Source of the DNA: Galbitalea sp036266835
GTDB taxonomy: Bacteria > Actinomycetota > Actinomycetes > Actinomycetales > Microbacteriaceae
Direction: 5' to 3'
NCBI GenBank assembly: GCA_036266835.1
Contig: DATAXD010000040.1
Coordinates: 99,471 to 163,470 of the forward strand
DNA: 64,000 nt
The translations under genes were made by a program, and so were the position numbers. Shown here piece after piece: positions 49,771 through 56,989 of this stretch (position 1 is the first letter of the stretch; every line of letters starts with the position of its first letter). The notes under the pieces are model-generated. The model did no database searches. It saw only the letters and a program-made list of their open reading frames with translations, and had not been told where the DNA came from.

Positions 49771-49809
49771 TGGTCGAGTAGCGACCGCAGGCGCGTATCG
49801 AGACCAACC
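49771..49809. repeat. Candidate interspersed repeat with GGTCGAG...TCGAGACC ends
   Basis: A 39-bp stretch between dcd and the tRNA starts TGGTCGAGTAGCGACC and ends GTATCGAGACCAACC, an imperfect inverted repeat. From memory, sequences of this kind recur between genes in Microbacteriaceae. A fragment (GGTCGAGTAGCG) also forms the end of idi at 49083. Confidence 0.4.
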
Positions 49810-49846
49810 AGCTTGCTAACATTGAGCCTGCCGCTCCGGCGGCCAC

Positions 49847-49920
49847 GCGAGTGTAGTTCAATGGCAGAACTCCAGCTTCCCAAGCTGGTAGCGCGGGTTC
49901 GATTCCCGTCACTCGCTCCA
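49847..49920 (+). tRNA. tRNA-Gly (anticodon CCC)
   Basis: A full cloverleaf: acceptor arms GCGAGTG (49847-49853) and CACTCGC (49910-49916), D arm with AGTTCAATGGCAGAAC, anticodon stem CCAGC/GCTGG around loop TTCCCAA (anticodon CCC, reads GGG), and T arm CGGGTTCGATTCCCG. Discriminator T at 49917, and the CCA end is encoded (49918-49920). Confidence 0.95.
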
Positions 49921-49983
49921 AGGACCGCCGCACACTTCCGCGATCGATTGTCGTGAGGCTGCCCGCACCGCCAGTATTACCTC

Positions 49984-51555
49984 ATGGGCGACGCGGCGAC
50001 CGGAGGCAATCGCCCTCGCCGAGCCGAGGTGCTCGCGGCGCTGTCGGTCTCGATCGACCTAGGCCTCGGACAGCCCGCCGAGCACATGCTGCGTTCGGCG
50101 GTCATCGCGTGCCGCCTCGCCGAACGGCTGGGCTTGTCAGAGGAGCAACGGGGAGTCGTCTACTACACGACACTCGTGATGTGGATCGGCTGCCACGCAG
50201 ATTCCCAGGAGTATGCCCGCTGGTTCGGCGATGACATCGCGGTACGCGAGGCGGCCTACCTCGTGGACTGGTCCGGTCTGCCGTACCTGAAGTTTCTGCT
50301 TGGCAATGTCGCTAAGGGCGAGCCTCCGTTGCGGCGAGCGCGGGTGATGACAGGCCTGTTCCGTGATGCCCGCGGCCAACTGTCGCAGCTGCTCCACTCG
50401 CACTGCGCCTCCGCGGCGGCCCTGGCTCAGCAATTCGGACTGCCCGAGCGTGTCCAGCGCGCAGTGACCTTCACATTTGAGCGCTACGACGGAGGTGGGC
50501 TTCCCGCGGGATGCGCCGGCGAAGCGATTCCGCTCGAAATGCGGATCGCCCAGGTCGCCGACATGGCCGAGGTGCACCATCGCCTCTACGGCGCCGACGG
50601 CGCCGCCGCGATGGCTCGCAGCAGGCGTGGCGGGCAGTTCGATCCGGTTGTCGTTGACGCGTTTACGGCGGACGCCGCAGTGATCGTCGCGGATCCGGAT
50701 GACGGCGACCTGTGGTCGGCTGCCATCCGACTGGCCCCCGATGACGACGCACCCGTTAGCGGCCCCGAACTCGACTCGCTGATGATGGCGTTGGGCGACT
50801 TCGCCGACCTCAAGTGCCCGTTTATGCTCGGCCACTCTCGAGGCGTCGCAGAACTGGCCGAAGCCGCCGGACGCGCCGCCGGGTTGAGCGCGCAGGAGTG
50901 TGCGACGCTGCGCCGGGCGGGTCACCTGCACGACGTCGGTCGCCTCGGAGTGTCCAACCGGGTCTGGTCCAAGGCCGGGCCGCTGACCGCCGACGAATGG
51001 GAGCGCGCCCGAATGCATCCGTATCTCGGCGCACGAGTGGTGTCACGGATCCCCGGGCTGGCCGCTGAGGCAAACCTCATCCGAGCGCACCACGAACGTC
51101 CCGACGGCTCCGGCTATCCGTTCGGGGCGGTCGGCGCGTCGCTCGACCGGCCGGAGCGCTTGCTGGCCGCGGCGGTCGCCTACCACTCGGCCACAGAACC
51201 GCGGCCCTACCGTGAAGCCCTCACACCGTCCGCTGCCGTCGACCGGTTGAACGAGCGGGTACGGCAGGGACATCTGGATGCCGCAGCCGCGGCCGCTGTC
51301 GTCGCCGCCGCGGGACATCGCCGGTCCAAACCGCGACTGCCGGCTGGGCTCACTCAGCGCGAAGGCGAGATCCTCACGCTGGTAGCGCGCGGGCATTCCA
51401 ACCGGCAAATCGCGACAGCTCTGACGCTCAGCGAGAAGACGGTGCGGAACCACATCGAACGCACCTATGCCAAAGTCGGCGTCAACAACAGGGTCGGCGC
51501 GAGCCTGTATGCGCTCAGCCACGGATTCGCCGGGCCTGCCGCCTACAACAACTGA
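49984..51555 (+). CDS. Tandem HD-GYP / LuxR-type regulator
   Basis: A 523-residue protein. The second module (about 270-410) is a near-complete HD-GYP phosphodiesterase: His316-Asp317 in HLHDVGRLGV, His-His-Glu in AHHERPDGSGYP with GYP at 377-379. The first (about 25-205) is a decayed version: YDGGGLPAG at 168-176 has GLP for GYP and the HD pair is missing. A LuxR-type helix-turn-helix closes the protein (LTQREGEILTLVARGHSNRQ, then KTVRNHIERTYAKVG, about 456-500). Cyclic-di-GMP or another cyclic dinucleotide may therefore control DNA binding; whether the domain still hydrolyses is not known. CAGTAT lies 6 nt before the ATG. Confidence 0.82.
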   Translation: MGDAATGGNRPRRAEVLAALSVSIDLGLGQPAEHMLRSAVIACRLAERLGLSEEQRGVVYYTTLVMWIGCHADSQEYARWFGDDIAVREAAYLVDWSGLPYLKFLLGNVAKGEPPLRRARVMTGLFRDARGQLSQLLHSHCASAAALAQQFGLPERVQRAVTFTFERYDGGGLPAGCAGEAIPLEMRIAQVADMAEVHHRLYGADGAAAMARSRRGGQFDPVVVDAFTADAAVIVADPDDGDLWSAAIRLAPDDDAPVSGPELDSLMMALGDFADLKCPFMLGHSRGVAELAEAAGRAAGLSAQECATLRRAGHLHDVGRLGVSNRVWSKAGPLTADEWERARMHPYLGARVVSRIPGLAAEANLIRAHHERPDGSGYPFGAVGASLDRPERLLAAAVAYHSATEPRPYREALTPSAAVDRLNERVRQGHLDAAAAAAVVAAAGHRRSKPRLPAGLTQREGEILTLVARGHSNRQIATALTLSEKTVRNHIERTYAKVGVNNRVGASLYALSHGFAGPAAYNN

Positions 51556-51663
51556 GCGGACGGCATCGAAGTTGAGGCGGATGCCTCATGTGCTGCGGGG
51601 CCGCGCCGAGCACTCTGGTTAGGTGACCACGCCGTCACGCTTCGCACCCAATCGGAGGTAACC

Positions 51664-52002
51664 ATGAGCGCCCCAACAAAGCAGAGCTTCGCACAGCCGG
51701 ACTCCACCATGGACATGATGGAGAAGATCACCGTCGACGTCGTCAACGTCCACGGAACGACTCTCCAGCGCGTCACGACGGATCCCGGATGGATCTGGTC
51801 GGTGCACTCGCGGCCCTTGCAGAAGACCGACAGCTGCCAGGTGGATCACGTGCTCTACATGATCTCTGGAAAGGTTGCCGCCAAAGACGACGATGGCAAC
51901 GAAGTCGACTACGTGGCCGGCGACCTCGCGCACATCCCTCCGGGTCACGATGGCTGGACCGTCGGTGACGAGCCTGCGGTGTGGATCGAAGTTCCCCACT
52001 AG
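51664..52002 (+). CDS. Cupin-domain protein
   Basis: A 112-residue single-domain beta-barrel protein. The cupin pattern is seen in DSCQVDHVLYMISGKVAAKDDDG (motif 1, with His) and GDLAHIPPGHDGWTVGDEP (motif 2, with His-x5-His). It could bind a metal, sense a small molecule or have enzyme activity; none can be chosen. A strong ribosome-binding site, GGAGGTAACC, precedes the ATG. A terminator hairpin follows. Confidence 0.8.
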   Translation: MSAPTKQSFAQPDSTMDMMEKITVDVVNVHGTTLQRVTTDPGWIWSVHSRPLQKTDSCQVDHVLYMISGKVAAKDDDGNEVDYVAGDLAHIPPGHDGWTVGDEPAVWIEVPH

Positions 52003-52015
52003 TCGTCCACAGTCT

Positions 52016-52055
52016 CCGGTCAGGTCTCGAGTCTCCATCCTTGAGACCTGACCGG
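52016..52055 (+). terminator. Terminator hairpin after the cupin gene
   Basis: Perfect 13-bp arms CCGGTCAGGTCTC (52016-52028) and its complement (52043-52055) around a 14-nt loop. No T run follows, so it is a stable stem without a classic tail. Confidence 0.7.
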
Positions 52056-52071
52056 ACCGCGTGGCGTGCCT

Positions 52072-52083
52072 TACTGTTCAGTA
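52072..52083 (+). promoter_or_regulatory. Operator-like perfect dyad upstream of the FetB-like gene
   Basis: TACTG-TT-CAGTA, a perfect 12-bp inverted repeat 26 nt before the ATG at 52110. The size and TACTGxxCAGTA form recall TetR-family operators. No regulator gene is adjacent. Confidence 0.4.
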
Positions 52084-52109
52084 GACGTAAGTGAGCGGAG
52101 GGCGCCGGC

Positions 52110-52862
52110 ATGCAGATCCTGCCAACCCTCATCGCGGTCGTCGTTCTCGCGGTGATCTGCCTCGGGATCGTGGCAGCGATGCGTCTCGAGAAGCCGTGGC
52201 TCCAGCCGATCGCTATCGCGAGGGCCGTGGTGCAGCTCGCGATCCTGACGGTCATCCTGCTCGGCATCATCTCGAACGGCCTCTGGGTCGCAGCGTTTCT
52301 CGTGGTCATGGTCGGGGCCGCGACCTGGGTGGTGATCCGGCGCCTCAGCCTTCGCTACACAAACATCCCGCTCATTGTCGGGATCATCACGGCATCCACC
52401 GCAATCCCGGTCACAGTCGTGTTCGCGGCGCAAGCTGTCCCGTTCAGCCCACGCTACGTGCTCGCGGTCGGTGGCATCGTCGTCGGCAATGCGATGACCG
52501 CGTGCACCCTGATGGGTCGATCGCTCGGCGCGGCATTCGTGTCCGAGCGGGAGCAGATCGAGGGATGGCTGGCGCTGGGTGCGACACCGCGAATCGCGGC
52601 CGTGCGCAGCGTCCGCGTCGCCGCATCGACCGCGCTGATCCCTGCAACAGACCAGACGCGAACGACCGGGATCGTGACGCTTCCGGGCGCCTTCGTCGGT
52701 GCCATCTTTGCCGGCGCGTCCCCTCTCGGCGCGGCAGAGTTTCAGATTCTGGTGCTGGCATCCGTCCTCGTCACGGGCGCGATCGCGGTCCTCCTCATGT
52801 CTGTCGCGTTCGGTGCCCCCGGGGTCATTCCGATCGGAGGCAGGCTGCGCGTCCCGGCGTGA
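52110..52862 (+). CDS. FetB/UPF0014-family ABC transporter permease
   Basis: A 250-residue integral membrane protein with about six to seven hydrophobic segments, of the UPF0014 family (FetB, exporter of iron in Escherichia coli). Signature regions are IARAVVQLAILTVILLGI and GNAMTACTLMGRSLGAAF followed by EREQIEGWLALGATP, where the cytoplasmic loop with ALGATP contacts the ATPase. No FetA ATPase gene is adjacent, so it would have to pair with a distant partner. The ligand here is unknown. A GAGCGGAGGG ribosome-binding site precedes the ATG. Confidence 0.85.
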   Translation: MQILPTLIAVVVLAVICLGIVAAMRLEKPWLQPIAIARAVVQLAILTVILLGIISNGLWVAAFLVVMVGAATWVVIRRLSLRYTNIPLIVGIITASTAIPVTVVFAAQAVPFSPRYVLAVGGIVVGNAMTACTLMGRSLGAAFVSEREQIEGWLALGATPRIAAVRSVRVAASTALIPATDQTRTTGIVTLPGAFVGAIFAGASPLGAAEFQILVLASVLVTGAIAVLLMSVAFGAPGVIPIGGRLRVPA

Positions 52863-52917
52863 GGTGATCCGCGCCGACAGCTCGCGGTCACGTTCTCGAC
52901 TCCGCGACGCAGCGCAC

Positions 52918-52923
52918 TAATCT
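52918..52923 (+). promoter_or_regulatory. -10 element for the hydrolase gene at 52964
   Basis: TAATCT lies 40 nt before the ATG. A leader of about 35 nt with AAGGATGCGAG as ribosome-binding site follows, so this would be a leadered promoter. Confidence 0.4.
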
Positions 52924-52963
52924 TGAGTCGTTCCCTCCAGATCAGCGACGACAAGGATGCGAG

Positions 52964-53614
52964 ATGAGCGACACTATCCCGATCCCGTCGCCGGGCGTTC
53001 CCGTCAACGTCGGCATGGAAGGCGGTCCGCTCGTCGTGCTCGTGCACGACTACTTCGGCCGGTTGCCCGGCCTCGAGAGGATCGCCGACTCGCTCGCTCG
53101 GGAAGGCTTCTACGTCGCAATTCCCGATCTGTACAACGGCGTCGCGACAACGTCCGCGTCGGAGGCCGAGAAACTCATGACCGATCTCGATGTGGGAATC
53201 GCCCTGGCCGAACTGGATGACATCATCGCGGATGCGCGAGCGCGGGGTGCACAGAAGGTCGCCGTTGTCGGCTTCTCGATGGGCGGGTGGCTGACCCTGC
53301 TGCACGCGCAGGGCGGAGCAGCGGATGTAGCGGTCGCCTACTACGCATCCCTAGCACCGGACGACCACGGCGTCATACCGGCGCCGGTCCTGCTTCACTA
53401 CGCGGAAAGCGACGCCTGGGGCGAAGGCGAGGATCCCGTGAGCTTTATCGAGCGCCTCCACGAACACGGAACACCGGTGACCGACCACGTATACCTCGGC
53501 ACCGAACACTCGTTTGCCAACTCAGACATCGAAGGGTCCTACAATCACCGCGCGGCAGAGCTGGCCAACGCCCGAACGACACGATTCCTGCTCAGCCACC
53601 TTTTCATCCGCTAG
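52964..53614 (+). CDS. Dienelactone hydrolase-family alpha/beta hydrolase
   Basis: A 216-residue alpha/beta hydrolase. The nucleophile elbow is VGFSMGGW (Ser in place of the Cys of classic dienelactone hydrolase), the acid is Asp in YAESDAWG and the His is in GTEHSFANS. The family processes dienelactones or other small esters; the substrate is unknown. The N terminus has no signal peptide. It is convergent with the DinB-like gene, 17 bp apart. Confidence 0.85.
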   Translation: MSDTIPIPSPGVPVNVGMEGGPLVVLVHDYFGRLPGLERIADSLAREGFYVAIPDLYNGVATTSASEAEKLMTDLDVGIALAELDDIIADARARGAQKVAVVGFSMGGWLTLLHAQGGAADVAVAYYASLAPDDHGVIPAPVLLHYAESDAWGEGEDPVSFIERLHEHGTPVTDHVYLGTEHSFANSDIEGSYNHRAAELANARTTRFLLSHLFIR

Positions 53615-53631
53615 AAGCATTCGTGCGGGCT

Positions 53632-54153
53632 TCAGTGCGCGCCGACATCCCAGCGATGATGCACCAGGTCATGCGTCATGTACTTCGCGAGGCTCGATAC
53701 CGTGAATCCCGCCCCGTCACTGCGACGACCCGGCCTCGACGACTGCGCCTGCGTCAACGCGTCGAACGAGTCGGCGAGGCCGGCCGCGTTTGACGTCAAC
53801 TGACTCCCGACCGTCTCGGGATCCTGCTCGTTGTAGCGCTCGGCGATCGCGGTCTCGTCCTGGTCCCAGTTCGGGAACTGCGGATCATCCTCGTCCAGCA
53901 TCAGCTGAAGACGAGTCGTGTACACGGCGAGCACATCGCGAACGTGAGCCGCGTATTCCAGGGCCGACCAGGTCGAGTCGTTCGGTCGGACGCGCACATC
54001 CGGTCGCTGCAGCACCGGGGCCCAGGCCGACGCATTGTCGCGGATGGCACCCGAGATGGCAGAGTTGGGATAGTTCGTCGCGTCGAATCCGCAATCCGGG
54101 CATGGCTTGTCGATGACCCAGGTCCAGTTCTTGGTGTCTTTCTCGATTGGCAT
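53632..54153 (-). CDS. DinB-family protein with CPDCGF motif
   Basis: A 173-residue four-helix-bundle protein. The DinB-like pattern has WSALEYAAHVRDVLAVYTTR (His and Asp positions in the bundle) and SLAKYMTHDLVHHRWD (His) near the end, the sites that bind a metal in the family. A short N-terminal extension with DKPCPDCGFDATNY could be an additional zinc or turn element. Many actinobacterial members are mycothiol-dependent enzymes; the substrate is unknown. The ATG at 54153 is used; a longer frame exists but looks non-coding. Confidence 0.78.
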   Translation of the reverse strand: MPIEKDTKNWTWVIDKPCPDCGFDATNYPNSAISGAIRDNASAWAPVLQRPDVRVRPNDSTWSALEYAAHVRDVLAVYTTRLQLMLDEDDPQFPNWDQDETAIAERYNEQDPETVGSQLTSNAAGLADSFDALTQAQSSRPGRRSDGAGFTVSSLAKYMTHDLVHHRWDVGAH

Positions 54154-54229
54154 GCACCAAGCTTTTCTTAGGCGAACGTTCGTCGCAGTACTTAAACCGC
54201 CAACTTTGGATTGCTCGAAAGGCACAAGA

Positions 54230-54646
54230 ATGTCGAAGTCGCCGAATCGGATGCTTGGCATCATCCTCGGAGTCGTGTTCCTCGCGGCCGGAATGCTCGG
54301 ATTCTTCCTCACCAGCGACACCGCCTTCGTCGGGACGACCGGCCCCAGGCTGCTCGATCTCTTCGAGGTCAATCCACTGCAGAACCTGCTGCACATCGCC
54401 TCGGGTGTCGTCCTGCTCCTCGCGGCGCTAGTCGGCATCCGGATTTCCCGGGTCCTGAACGGCCTGGTCGGCGCCGCCTACCTACTGCTCGGAGCGGTCG
54501 GCATTCTCATCTCGGGCGGCAACAACCCGCTCAACATCGTTGCGCTGGACGGGGCAGACAATGTCCTGAACTTTGCTTTCGCCGTCGTGCTGCTCGTGGT
54601 CGCGCTCGGTGCCGATCGAACGAGCCCCTCCGTGGCGGCAGCGTAA
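54230..54646 (+). CDS. DUF4383 membrane protein
   Basis: A 138-residue membrane protein with four hydrophobic segments (about 10-30, 52-70, 75-95, 108-130) and a very short cytoplasmic tail. The pattern (GIILGVVFLAAGMLGFFLTS, then NPLQNLLHIASGVVLL and the NVLNFAFAVVLLVVAL end) matches the actinobacterial DUF4383 family. Function is unknown. The site GAAAGG precedes the ATG. Confidence 0.8.
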   Translation: MSKSPNRMLGIILGVVFLAAGMLGFFLTSDTAFVGTTGPRLLDLFEVNPLQNLLHIASGVVLLLAALVGIRISRVLNGLVGAAYLLLGAVGILISGGNNPLNIVALDGADNVLNFAFAVVLLVVALGADRTSPSVAAA

Positions 54647-54663
54647 TCCCGCCGGGTCGACTG

Positions 54664-55974
54664 TTACGCCTGGATGCCCGGAATGGCCACCGATTTCGCC
54701 ATGAACCTGAGCACGTTCTCGTCGACGATGATGTCGGATGGCCGCAACGGCCGAGTGAGATACAGGCCCTCGAGCTCGCTGATCCTGCTCAGCGCGACGT
54801 AGGTCTGTCCCGGAGCGAATGATCGTTCGCCCAGATCGATGATGGCGCGATCGTAGGTCTTGCCCTGCGATTTATGGATCGTGACCGCCCAGGCCAGACG
54901 CAGAGGGAACTGGGTGAACTCCGCAACAATGTCCTTGCGCAGGGACTTTGTGGTCGCCGAATACGAGTACCGGTACTTTTCCCATACCGTCGGCTGCACC
55001 TGATGGGTGTCGCCGTCCACGTCCACCCACACCGTGCTGTCGATCTTGGTGACGCGGCCGACGCTCCCGTTCACCCAGCGCTGGTCGGAGTCATTGCGCA
55101 GGAACATGACCTGCGCTCCCACTTTCAACTCGAGCGATTCGTCCGCCGGATAGCTGCCGCCCCCGAACTCCCCGCTGATCTCTGCTCTCGCCGTCAGAGC
55201 CCGACCGGGCAGCTTCGCGAGTTCGGTGGCATTGATGCGCGTGACTGTCGAGTTCGTCGTGGCCAGCGTGATCGCGCCGTCGGTCGGCGACGGCCGCGCG
55301 CCCATCGAGTTCAGTCGGCTCGCGATCTCTGCGGTCACCCGGCCGTGCCGAACCGCGTTGAGCATGAATTTGAACTCGTCTTCGTGCTGGCGATGGATGG
55401 TCGACAGCTCGTAGATCGTGAGATCGGCGTCGCTCCACACCTTCGCGTCGAAGAACCACATCGAGCGGTACTGATCCTCGAAGAAGGCACGCTCGTCGGC
55501 ATCCCCTGGCACCGGCGCGAGCTGGTACGGATCCCCGAACAGCACCAGCTGCGCGCCACCGAAGGACTCGTGTGGTCGCTGTCGAGCCTGCCGCATGCTG
55601 CGATCGACAGCGTCGAGCAGGTCAGCGTTCACCATCGACACCTCGTCGATCACGATCGTGTCCAGCGTCGCAAGAAGCTTCCGCAGCTGGGCCGACTGCT
55701 CGATCTCATGGTCGGCGATCACGCCGATCGGCAACCGAAACAGCGAGTGGATGGTTTGGCCGCCAACATTGAGCGCGGCAACGCCCGTCGGTGCACAGAT
55801 CACGACCTGTTTCGATGTGTTCCACGAAAGATGGTTCAGCAGGGTCGACTTACCGGTCCCGGCGCGGCCGGTGACGAAGATGTGATCGCGGGTCGTTTCG
55901 ATCGCATCGAACACGGCCTGCTGCTCAGCAGACAGCGTCAGCTCGGTCACTTTTCTTTCAGTTCCTTCTCGCAC
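54664..55974 (-). CDS. Pif1/RecD-like superfamily 1B DNA helicase
   Basis: A 436-residue 5'-to-3' type helicase. Walker A FVTGRAGTGKSTLLNHL (36-43), Walker B TIVIDEVSMV (109-112), motif III LVLFGDPYQLAPV, motif V-VI AWAVTIHKSQGKTYD and TYVALSRISELEGLY are all present in the order of the Pif1 family. It likely unwinds DNA at recombination or fork structures. The GTG at 55974 is chosen because TACCGT lies 6 nt upstream; the GTG at 55950 is the alternative. Confidence 0.9.
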   Translation of the reverse strand: MREGTERKVTELTLSAEQQAVFDAIETTRDHIFVTGRAGTGKSTLLNHLSWNTSKQVVICAPTGVAALNVGGQTIHSLFRLPIGVIADHEIEQSAQLRKLLATLDTIVIDEVSMVNADLLDAVDRSMRQARQRPHESFGGAQLVLFGDPYQLAPVPGDADERAFFEDQYRSMWFFDAKVWSDADLTIYELSTIHRQHEDEFKFMLNAVRHGRVTAEIASRLNSMGARPSPTDGAITLATTNSTVTRINATELAKLPGRALTARAEISGEFGGGSYPADESLELKVGAQVMFLRNDSDQRWVNGSVGRVTKIDSTVWVDVDGDTHQVQPTVWEKYRYSYSATTKSLRKDIVAEFTQFPLRLAWAVTIHKSQGKTYDRAIIDLGERSFAPGQTYVALSRISELEGLYLTRPLRPSDIIVDENVLRFMAKSVAIPGIQA

Positions 55975-55980
55975 GAATGG

Positions 55981-55986
55981 ACGGTA
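55981..55986 (-). promoter_or_regulatory. Leaderless -10 element of the Pif1-like helicase gene
   Basis: Minus-strand TACCGT, 6 nt, then GTG at 55974. Transcription of the helicase then starts inside or beside the divergent gene's first codons. Confidence 0.5.
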
Positions 55987-56015
55987 CCCAAGGCTACCTG
56001 CCGCAGAATGGGACG

Positions 56016-56984
56016 GTGCGTCGTGCCCTCGTTTCGTGGATTCTCGGGTTTGCGCTGCTCATTCTCGCGTTCTTTGGAACCCTCCTGCTGCTCGATTCCA
56101 CGACGTACAGCGCTCACGGATTCGTCTCCAGCTACCTGGATGCGCTCAACCGCCACGACGCCACGACGGCGAGGGAGCTTCCTGGCGTACGTGCGGCGAC
56201 TGGTGTCGGCACCAACCTGCTGACCGACGGCTCGCTCTCCGCGATCGACAACATCCGGCTGCTGCGGGATACCTCCGGCTCGGATCGCATCCATCGCGTT
56301 GAGTTCGCCTACCGGCTCGGCAACCGCCCCGAGACGAGCACCTTCTACGTCACACAGACGCCGTCGTTTCTCGGATTGTTCTCCCGGTGGCAGTTCGAGA
56401 AGTCGCCGCTGGCGACCGTTTCAGTGACGACGCCTGATGATCCGCGGTTCCGTGCGAACGGCACCAATGTGAGAACGACGGTGCCGGATGATCATCCGCA
56501 GTCCTACGTCGTGTTCGCGCCGGGCCTGTACGTGTTCGACCTCAAGTCCACATATCTGACGGCGAGCCCGGTTGACATCCCGGTGACCGAGCCGGGCAGT
56601 GTGACTCCGGTCCGCGTCGAAGCTGAGCCAAATGCCTTCTTCGTCAAAGAGGTGGGCAAGGAACTCCACAGCTACTACCTCGGGTGCGCGAAGCAGACGG
56701 TCATGCTGCCGACGTCGTGTCCGTTCGGCAAGACGTTCGCGAACCGGGTCGTCAGCACGCCGAAGTGGTCGATGGTGAGTGACCCTCCCGTGACGATCAC
56801 TCCGTCCCACGGCGACTGGCTGGTTCCGTTCGCGACGGGCCAGGCGCACCTCGTGGTGAAGGTTCAGTCACTATTCGACGGCTCGATCAGCACATTCGAT
56901 TCGAACGTACCGTTCGCGGTCTCGTATTCGATCAAGATCGGGGCATCAAACCATCTGACGATCACGTCGCTGTACGCGAACTAG
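56016..56984 (+). CDS. Membrane-anchored extracytoplasmic protein of unknown function
   Basis: A 322-residue protein with one N-terminal membrane segment (LVSWILGFALLILAFFGTLLL) and a large extracytoplasmic part. A stalk-like helix with an NTF2/SnoaL-like flavour (SAHGFVSSYLDALNRHDATT) is followed by beta-rich segments, and two Cys (YYLGCAKQTVM, PTSCPFGKT) could bond. No family is recognised. Two starts are open: GTG at 56016, with CAGAAT 6 nt upstream and giving a clean membrane anchor, or ATG at 55977. The former is used. Confidence 0.6.
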   Translation: MRRALVSWILGFALLILAFFGTLLLLDSTTYSAHGFVSSYLDALNRHDATTARELPGVRAATGVGTNLLTDGSLSAIDNIRLLRDTSGSDRIHRVEFAYRLGNRPETSTFYVTQTPSFLGLFSRWQFEKSPLATVSVTTPDDPRFRANGTNVRTTVPDDHPQSYVVFAPGLYVFDLKSTYLTASPVDIPVTEPGSVTPVRVEAEPNAFFVKEVGKELHSYYLGCAKQTVMLPTSCPFGKTFANRVVSTPKWSMVSDPPVTITPSHGDWLVPFATGQAHLVVKVQSLFDGSISTFDSNVPFAVSYSIKIGASNHLTITSLYAN

Positions 56985-56989
56985 CGCGA

